Assembly: GCA_965230605.1 (NCBI GenBank)
Contig: CBDDLD010000001.1
Coordinates: 1 to 47,153 of the forward strand
From: CBDDLD01 sp965230605
Lineage (GTDB): Bacteria; Bacteroidota; Bacteroidia; Flavobacteriales; Flavobacteriaceae
DNA: 47,153 bases
Direction: 5' to 3'
Made by a program: the position numbers and the translations under genes. Below the pieces are notes generated by a model. It did no database searches. It had not been told where the DNA came from and worked only from the letters and a program-made list of their open reading frames with translations. The number at the start of each line of letters is the position of its first letter. Position 1 is the stretch's first letter. Shown here in pieces: positions 42,802 to 47,153 of the stretch.

Positions 42802-43098
42802 ATGAAAGGAAACCAATATGACTGGTATGGTGAAATAACCCCAGGAACAAGAAAAAAACTAGAGGTAATTTGTGAGGAATTTAATTGTTCTTATACCGAA
42901 AGGTCCCAAGGCGATAAAGCCTACTTCATGTTACAAAACGTCTCAGAACAAAATAGTATAGAACTTGCAACCAAGCATAGAAAATTAGGCGTTGACATTT
43001 CGACAGATTATCCCATAAAACAAGCCCACAAAATAATAGCTCTGAATATGAAGGTCACGCCAAAAGAGCTAGTTAACATATTCTGGCCAAGTACCTAA
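42802..43098 (+). CDS. DWYG-family small protein, copy 1
   Basis: The 98-residue protein reads YDWYGEITPGTRKKLEVICE, then FNCSYTERSQGDKAYFML, and ends in FWPST. It differs from the 45459 product at only a few residues (N/K4 region, P/L, LG/YG), and DNA identity is about 97 percent, so the duplication is recent. The last codons AGT ACC TAA belong to the punctuation repeat. There are two conserved cysteines and no signal. The function is unknown; an immunity-like or adaptor role is possible. Confidence 0.65.
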   Translation: MKGNQYDWYGEITPGTRKKLEVICEEFNCSYTERSQGDKAYFMLQNVSEQNSIELATKHRKLGVDISTDYPIKQAHKIIALNMKVTPKELVNIFWPST

Positions 43099-43105
43099 AT
43101 AGGAG
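43090..43105 (+). repeat. Array punctuation repeat 2
   Basis: agtacctaaataggag overlaps the stop codon of the upstream gene and supplies AGGAG to the gene at 43110. Confidence 0.8.
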
Positions 43106-43109
43106 TGCT

Positions 43110-43454
43110 ATGAAGAACGAAGGAAAGAAAAACATAGTAGATGAGTCTTTTGAGTATATGCAACAAATGTTTAAGGATGAGTTTGTTGCCAAGGTGGAGT
43201 ACGAAACTTTGAAGCCTCTGATTGAAGTTGAGGTGAAAGGTTTTAGAGTGATCAAAAATGTCCCCAAAGGTAAGTTACTTGAAATAGGAATTAGTGCTTA
43301 CAAAATGATGTTCTTCTCATTTAAAAGAGAAGGTGATAGAGTTATCATGCTAAGAGGTATAGTTAACGACAATGTGGTGGAGAGGGTCATAAACAAACTC
43401 CTGGATTCAAAAAAAACATTTAATCAAAGTAACCAGAGCTATGAAAGTAGTTAG
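43110..43454 (+). CDS. Unknown 114-residue protein
   Basis: A soluble alpha/beta protein (VEYETLKPLIEVEVKGFRVI, KLLEIGISAYKMMFFSFKREG) with no recognised family. It starts behind an AGGAG site and overlaps the next gene by 14 bp, so the two are probably co-translated. Confidence 0.5.
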   Translation: MKNEGKKNIVDESFEYMQQMFKDEFVAKVEYETLKPLIEVEVKGFRVIKNVPKGKLLEIGISAYKMMFFSFKREGDRVIMLRGIVNDNVVERVINKLLDSKKTFNQSNQSYESS

Positions 43455-43803
43455 TGAATATATTGTTGAAGCCAATACCGAATTCCGAAATGGAATGTTA
43501 ATATTTTCTGGACTTATTAATAAAGAGATTCTGAGCTTTAGCAAAGAAAGTAAGAAGTTCGAAGTTGTGAGTTCTTATATAGCAAAACGAGGAGATAAGG
43601 GTTTGAATGATAAAGTATTGGTGGTTGAATACACATTCGAATTCGATCAAAGATTTGGTGATGAAAATCAACAGGCATTGTATATAGAGCTATGTATTGA
43701 TGAGCATTTATCAGCATTCTCTAAATTAAAAGAGATCGAAAAAGTGGACAAAAATGTAAATCCGAGAGTTACTAAACTAGAGAGTACCAATGTCCAATAT
43801 TAA
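43441..43803 (+). CDS. Unknown 120-residue protein
   Basis: A soluble protein with a beta-rich first half (EYIVEANTEFRNGMLIFSGL) and QALYIELCIDEHLSAFSKLKEIE near the end. Its start lies inside the end of the previous gene. Nothing is recognised. Confidence 0.5.
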   Translation: MKVVSEYIVEANTEFRNGMLIFSGLINKEILSFSKESKKFEVVSSYIAKRGDKGLNDKVLVVEYTFEFDQRFGDENQQALYIELCIDEHLSAFSKLKEIEKVDKNVNPRVTKLESTNVQY

Positions 43804-43894
43804 ATGCATCAATAACACTGGGCCTATTGAAAAACAATTAAGCCGCCATGGAAAAGAAACAAAATATTGACAGGCTAAAAGTAAAGAATACACT

Positions 43895-44260
43895 ATGAGA
43901 AACCAGTTTATTATACTAGCAACGATAGGTTCAATTCTATTCTCGTGTGCAGGAAGTAGCACGGAAGAAATAACCACGAAGAAATTAGATAATGAGCCAC
44001 AAATAACAAAATCTCAAAACGTAGTAAAAGAAAGGGGTAAGATTTCAAAAAGCGTTAGGAGTTTTGATGTTGCAGATGTTTATGAATTATCGATTAACGA
44101 TAGTACTTATACAATATTAGAAACTGAATTTATCATCAAAGACGGAATATTATATTATGCTTTGGATAGTGTTGAATATATTCATAAAGGTGATTTCAAT
44201 TTAAAAAAAATTAAGGAATCTGGCTCAATCGACTATACGATAACTAGGGAAACATTATAA
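43895..44260 (+). CDS. Small lipoprotein
   Basis: The signal sequence ends in SILFSCAGSS (lipobox Cys18). The mature part of about 100 residues is polar with a beta-rich end (DVYELSINDSTYTILETEFIIKDGILYYALDSVEYIH). It resembles the 34724 lipoprotein in placement among DWYG-family genes. A structured repeat follows. Confidence 0.55.
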   Translation: MRNQFIILATIGSILFSCAGSSTEEITTKKLDNEPQITKSQNVVKERGKISKSVRSFDVADVYELSINDSTYTILETEFIIKDGILYYALDSVEYIHKGDFNLKKIKESGSIDYTITRETL

Positions 44261-44274
44261 TAAATCTAAACACC

Positions 44275-44318
44275 TTTCATCCAGCGCTCCCCAATACTGG
44301 GGACGGGAGGGGTTAAAA
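44275..44318 (+). repeat. Short structured intergenic repeat, copy 1
   Basis: ttcatccagcgctccccaat continues to actggggacgggaggggtt. A similar segment lies at 46680-46721. cccc-aatact-gggg can form a hairpin. It lies 20-60 bp before the next gene and may end or regulate transcription. Confidence 0.6.
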
Positions 44319-44338
44319 AGTCACAAATAACAAGGAAT

Positions 44339-44977
44339 ATGAAACTGATAGACACAAAAACGGAAGCATTATACTCTGCCAGTATTCAGGATCATGGAAA
44401 TAAAATCTACGAATTGAAAGGAGAAAACATCAGGGTTGGTGAATTGGATTTATTGACCATTGATGAATTAGTAAAAAAGGATATTGGTTCCATGTATAAA
44501 GCAAAAGATTTTTATCCAGGTCCAAACATGGAAGTTTTAGTAGAAGTAGAAGAAATCACCATTCTTCCTATGGAAGAACTGGAAAAACACTTAAACCAAA
44601 ACAATGAACTTGATCTAGATAACCCGCCATTAACGTTCAAAAGAACAAAACTGAACGAAATCCCAAAATACTTGGAATCAGCAACCGCAGATGTGAATTA
44701 TGACTTCTGTAATTCCACTTACTATATATACCATAAGCCATCAAATGAATTTAAATTCCATATACAAATTAGTGGTCAACAACACCCAGAGGAATTGAAT
44801 GAATCTCAATGGTTATGGAATTACCACATATTGGATGAATGGTTTGTTTTCAGTACAATAAATGAATACGTGGCATTGTTCAAGATCGAAGAAGGAATGA
44901 TAACACAAGAAATAGAATGTTCAATAGTTGAAGAGCATAATTTAGTTAGAAACACTAGTGAAATAAAAAGTACCTAA
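44339..44977 (+). CDS. Unknown 212-residue protein
   Basis: A soluble acidic protein. Residues 115-175 (ATADVNYDFCNSTYYIYHKPSNEFKFHIQISGQQ, QWLWNYHILDEWFVFSTINEY) suggest a beta-rich domain with conserved aromatic positions. The C-terminal KST is encoded by the punctuation repeat. No family is recognised. Confidence 0.5.
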   Translation: MKLIDTKTEALYSASIQDHGNKIYELKGENIRVGELDLLTIDELVKKDIGSMYKAKDFYPGPNMEVLVEVEEITILPMEELEKHLNQNNELDLDNPPLTFKRTKLNEIPKYLESATADVNYDFCNSTYYIYHKPSNEFKFHIQISGQQHPEELNESQWLWNYHILDEWFVFSTINEYVALFKIEEGMITQEIECSIVEEHNLVRNTSEIKST

Positions 44978-44984
44978 ATAGGAG
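44969..44984 (+). repeat. Array punctuation repeat 3
   Basis: agtacctaaataggag spans the stop codon of the 44339 gene. Here the AGGAG lies 23 nt before the next ATG, too far to act as its SD. Confidence 0.75.
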
Positions 44985-45006
44985 CAAATTAAATTTAGTG
45001 TAAACT

Positions 45007-45396
45007 ATGGATAACAATACAGAAACCTTGTATGAATTTATAACATTGGTATCAATAATAACAATGATATTATTGGGATCTATTTTGACAATAAGACTTT
45101 ATATTGAATCAAAATTTGTACACATATTCCCATTGTCTCTAATAACAACCGGAATAGCAATATTAATAGCTAAATATGACTTATTGCTACCACATAGCAT
45201 CAAAATACTCAATCAATATATTGAAAGAGAAAGCATATTAGAAATAATTGTAATTATTTCAGTGACGACCCTGATTATTTCAGCACTTCATTACTTCATA
45301 AAAAAACCAGATGTGAAACGAGTAACCAAAAAGCAAAATGAAAGAACCAGCTTTATTGAAAATTTCGGGACTCAAAATGAAGACAGCATTAATTAA
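45007..45396 (+). CDS. Small protein with three transmembrane helices
   Basis: Hydrophobic segments lie at about residues 11-32, 40-58 and 79-95, followed by a basic tail (KKPDVKRVTKKQNERT). The topology parallels the 97-residue protein at 34083. It is a membrane protein of unknown function in the array. Confidence 0.55.
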   Translation: MDNNTETLYEFITLVSIITMILLGSILTIRLYIESKFVHIFPLSLITTGIAILIAKYDLLLPHSIKILNQYIERESILEIIVIISVTTLIISALHYFIKKPDVKRVTKKQNERTSFIENFGTQNEDSIN

Positions 45397-45401
45397 TAAT
45401 T

Positions 45402-45417
45402 AGTACCTAAAACGTAG
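45402..45417 (+). repeat. Array punctuation repeat 4 (variant)
   Basis: agtacctaaaacgtag keeps agtacctaaa but the 3' half is changed. A related aacacctaaaaaacgag lies at 45437-45453, before the duplicated DWYG-family gene. Confidence 0.65.
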
Positions 45418-45458
45418 GAATACACTATGAAAATCTAAACACCTAAAAAACGAGTAAA

Positions 45459-45755
45459 ATGGAAGGAAACAAATATGACTGGTATGGTGAAATAACTCTA
45501 GGAACAAGAAAAAAACTAGAGGTAATTTGTGAGGAATTTAATTGTTCTTATACCGAAAGGTCCCAAGGCGATAAAGCCTACTTCATGTTACAAAACGTCT
45601 CAGAACAAAATAGTATAGAACTTGCAACCAAGCATAGAAAATATGGCGTTGACATTTCGACAGATTATCCCATAAAACAAGCCCACAAAATAATAGCTCT
45701 GAATATGAAGGTCACGCCTAAAGAGCTAGTTAACATATTCTGGCCAAGTACCTAA
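45459..45755 (+). CDS. DWYG-family small protein, copy 2
   Basis: Nearly identical to the 42802 product. DNA similarity starts just before the start codon and ends in the punctuation repeat after the stop, so the duplicated unit is one gene with its 3' punctuation. The 5' flank is a different punctuation variant. No function is known. Confidence 0.65.
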   Translation: MEGNKYDWYGEITLGTRKKLEVICEEFNCSYTERSQGDKAYFMLQNVSEQNSIELATKHRKYGVDISTDYPIKQAHKIIALNMKVTPKELVNIFWPST

Positions 45756-45762
45756 ATACAAG
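45747..45762 (+). repeat. Array punctuation repeat 5 (variant)
   Basis: agtacctaaatacaag, as in repeats 1-3 but with AGGAG changed to ACAAG, before the frameshifted gene at 45767. Confidence 0.75.
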
Positions 45763-45766
45763 TGAA

Positions 45767-46152
45767 ATGGATCAAAAATATATTCAGAACGCGCTAGAAT
45801 TTTATAAAAGTCACCACACAAAAGCTGTTGATGTAGGTGATAATGGAACATTGCAAATTGATAGCTCAGAAGCCCATTATCAAGAACTATATGTCACACA
45901 TAACCTTAACATAAATAAGGTAATACTGATGAATCAGATACAGCGAAAAGGGATTATGAGATTTTAGCAACTATACGAAATTATGAATTGTTAGACTTCT
46001 TTATGGAGAAGTTCGAAGAATATAATGTAGAACCATCAAGTAGTTTGCACGAAGGTAATAATTCAGCTATAGAAAAACGTATATATGAAATGTTTAAAAA
46101 TCTCGAAAAAGAAACCCGAGATTACATGCAAACAAGGTATTCAAACACCTAA
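45767..46152 (+). pseudogene. Frameshifted small gene
   Basis: The first frame (MDQKYIQNALEFYKSHHTKA to NLNINK) leaves its natural course near 45919, where AAGGTAAT seems to have lost one G, and stops at 45967. The -1 frame is open from 45919 to TAA at 46150-46152 and reads NTDESDTAKRDYEILATIRN to QTRYSNT. Together they make about 128 residues. A single-base loss in a G run (mutation or sequencing error) is the simplest explanation. Confidence 0.65.
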
Positions 46153-46162
46153 AACGTAACCT

Positions 46163-46426
46163 ATGACAAAAGTTAAACAAATGAAGCCAGAATTGATAGA
46201 TCAAGCTTTAGTTTATCTTAAAGAAAATAAAGATGAATTACCGTGCTGTGTTGAAAAAATAAATGATTGTTGGGTTAGCCAATCTTCGAATGTTTTGTTT
46301 GACTATACCCTAAGAGAAGAAGCATATTATTTACGAATTGTAAATGGGCTAAATACTGGATACTTAAAACCAGAGGATGTGCCATTTGTAATTATTAAAA
46401 ACACAAACCAAAGCACCAAAAAATAG
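46163..46426 (+). CDS. Unknown 87-residue protein
   Basis: A soluble protein (KPELIDQALVYLKENKDELPCCVEKINDCWV) preceded by a cacctaaaacg punctuation variant. The start resembles that of the frameshifted gene (NALEFYKSHH against QALVYLKENK), so the two may be relatives. The function is unknown. Confidence 0.5.
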   Translation: MTKVKQMKPELIDQALVYLKENKDELPCCVEKINDCWVSQSSNVLFDYTLREEAYYLRIVNGLNTGYLKPEDVPFVIIKNTNQSTKK

Positions 46427-46430
46427 GAAC

Positions 46431-46661
46431 ATGAATGATATCAAAATTGAATATACGATCATTGATCATGGACAGTCTAACGATAAAATATTATCTGAAC
46501 TGAAAGCTTTAAATATTATACGAACGATCGAGTCGCACATGACAACGAATGAAATAATAGAATGGAATGAATTATACCGAAATAGAGCACCAAAAGATGT
46601 GCGTTTAGCTTTTGCTGAAAAGAAACGTAAGAAGTATAGCGCCATTGATCCTGAAGAATAG
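46431..46661 (+). CDS. Unknown 76-residue protein
   Basis: It starts 4 bp after the previous gene, behind AGGAAC. It has a basic C-terminus (RLAFAEKKRKKYS). Nothing is recognised. Confidence 0.45.
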   Translation: MNDIKIEYTIIDHGQSNDKILSELKALNIIRTIESHMTTNEIIEWNELYRNRAPKDVRLAFAEKKRKKYSAIDPEE

Positions 46662-46679
46662 AAAGCACCAAAACTAACA

Positions 46680-46721
46680 TTCATCCAGCACTCCTGAATT
46701 CTGGGGATATAAGGGGTTAAA
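46680..46721 (+). repeat. Short structured intergenic repeat, copy 2
   Basis: ttcatccagcactcctgaat then tctggggatataaggggtt, related to 44275-44318. Its central hairpin is weaker. Confidence 0.55.
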
Positions 46722-46789
46722 ATGACATTTGGGAGATCATAAATGTTAAAAATTAAAACGTAATCAAAAACATAAGTCAGAATAAAATT

Positions 46790-47153
46790 ATGTTTTCACT
46801 ATTTAATCGAAATAAAGAAATAAAGAAATACCAACACAATGCTTATTTTGGATGTGCAATCTTTAGTAACAACAAAAATCAATATCACATTGTAAGTGGA
46901 ATATCAAGCATAGTTAGAAATGAGCATGAACTATTAGGGACATTACTAAACAGTTATGATTATAGTGAACCTGATATGAGATTAAATTTTGAAGTTGTAA
47001 ACACATTACAGTTCAATGACGACTATCTATCCAATGACGCCACACCTAACAAAGCCATTATCATAGTTGTAGAAGACAAAACACCTGAAAAAGCTATTGA
47101 AAAAGCTTTCATGCACCTATATTCAAAAGCTATAAGCAAAGAGGAAGCCTTAT
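46790..47153 (+). CDS. Unknown protein, 3' end outside the window
   Basis: An ATG at 46790 opens a frame to the window edge (121 codons, no stop): MFSLFNRNKEIKKYQHNAYF then GCAIFSNNKNQYHIVSGISS, and later KAIIIVVEDKTPEKAIEKAF. It looks like a soluble alpha/beta protein of the array. If the molecule were circular at this point the frame would stop about 3 codons into the window start. Confidence 0.55.
   Translation, partial: MFSLFNRNKEIKKYQHNAYFGCAIFSNNKNQYHIVSGISSIVRNEHELLGTLLNSYDYSEPDMRLNFEVVNTLQFNDDYLSNDATPNKAIIIVVEDKTPEKAIEKAFMHLYSKAISKEEAL

Noticed and set aside
1..47153. Window is a complete circular plasmid
   Set aside because: Joining the ends does not put the two partial genes in one frame: the right-hand gene would stop after a few codons and the left-hand frame would have no start. 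A complete circle is not excluded if a gene is broken there.

Overview
This window looks like most of a conjugative plasmid from a low-GC member of the Bacteroidota. The evidence is a Bacteroides-type tra operon, a protein with a type IX secretion (T9SS) C-terminal sorting domain, Bacteroidota lipoproteins, a Bacteroidota promoter with TTTG and TAnnTTTG boxes, and few Shine-Dalgarno sequences. It is a plasmid rather than an integrated element because a Rep_3-type initiator gene is flanked on both sides by iterons, and no integrase is seen. Both ends cut through genes. Joining the ends gives no shared reading frame through both partial genes, so I treat the window as a fragment.

Layout. 0-7.9 kb: a SprT-like metalloprotease, a membrane-anchored Mrr-type nuclease, and a four-gene surface cluster (lipoprotein, TraO-like barrel, 1220-residue T9SS protein, lipoprotein), bounded by two copies of a structured repeat (R1). 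7.9-13.5 kb: leftward mobilization operon (relaxosome protein, relaxase, coupling ATPase, two unknowns). 13.5-15 kb: oriT/centromere-like region and a ParA/RHH pair. 15-16.8 kb: a DUF4099/DUF3945-like protein and a possible repressor. 16.8-24.8 kb: rightward tra operon (E, F, G, I, J, K, M, N). 24.8-28 kb: CHC2 primase-like gene, iterons, rep, and a 4 x 169-bp tandem array. 28-32 kb: two modules, each led by an identical ssb gene and a perfect parS site, separated by three copies of a large structured repeat (R2). 32-37.6 kb: barrel protein, HigBA, small membrane and lipoprotein genes, PcfJ-like protein. 37.6-41 kb: four single-gene units separated by a third structured repeat (R3). 41-42.5 kb: two tiny hydrophobic or amphipathic ORFs, a structured RNA candidate, and a serine recombinase homologue lacking its catalytic residues. 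42.5-47 kb: a tightly packed rightward array of small unknown genes punctuated by a 16-bp repeat, with one gene duplicated almost exactly.

The transfer and replication genes form an ordinary backbone: relaxase, relaxosome protein and coupling protein feed the VirB-like Tra channel, TraO extends it in the outer membrane, and Rep with iterons controls replication. The accessory DNA is the unusual part. It is divided into modules by three different families of 190-460-bp intergenic repeats (R1, R2, R3). Each has long paired stems. R3 also shows compensatory base changes and one unchanged apical loop on otherwise different stems, so these are probably structured RNAs or folded single-stranded DNA sites.

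Other points of interest: two R3-unit proteins end in QLSLF, the consensus sliding-clamp-binding peptide; the plasmid carries two perfect chromosomal-type parS sites but no ParB in view; and one palindromic operator is shared by two genes 25 kb apart. All functional names come from motifs and architecture recognised by eye; no database search was run.
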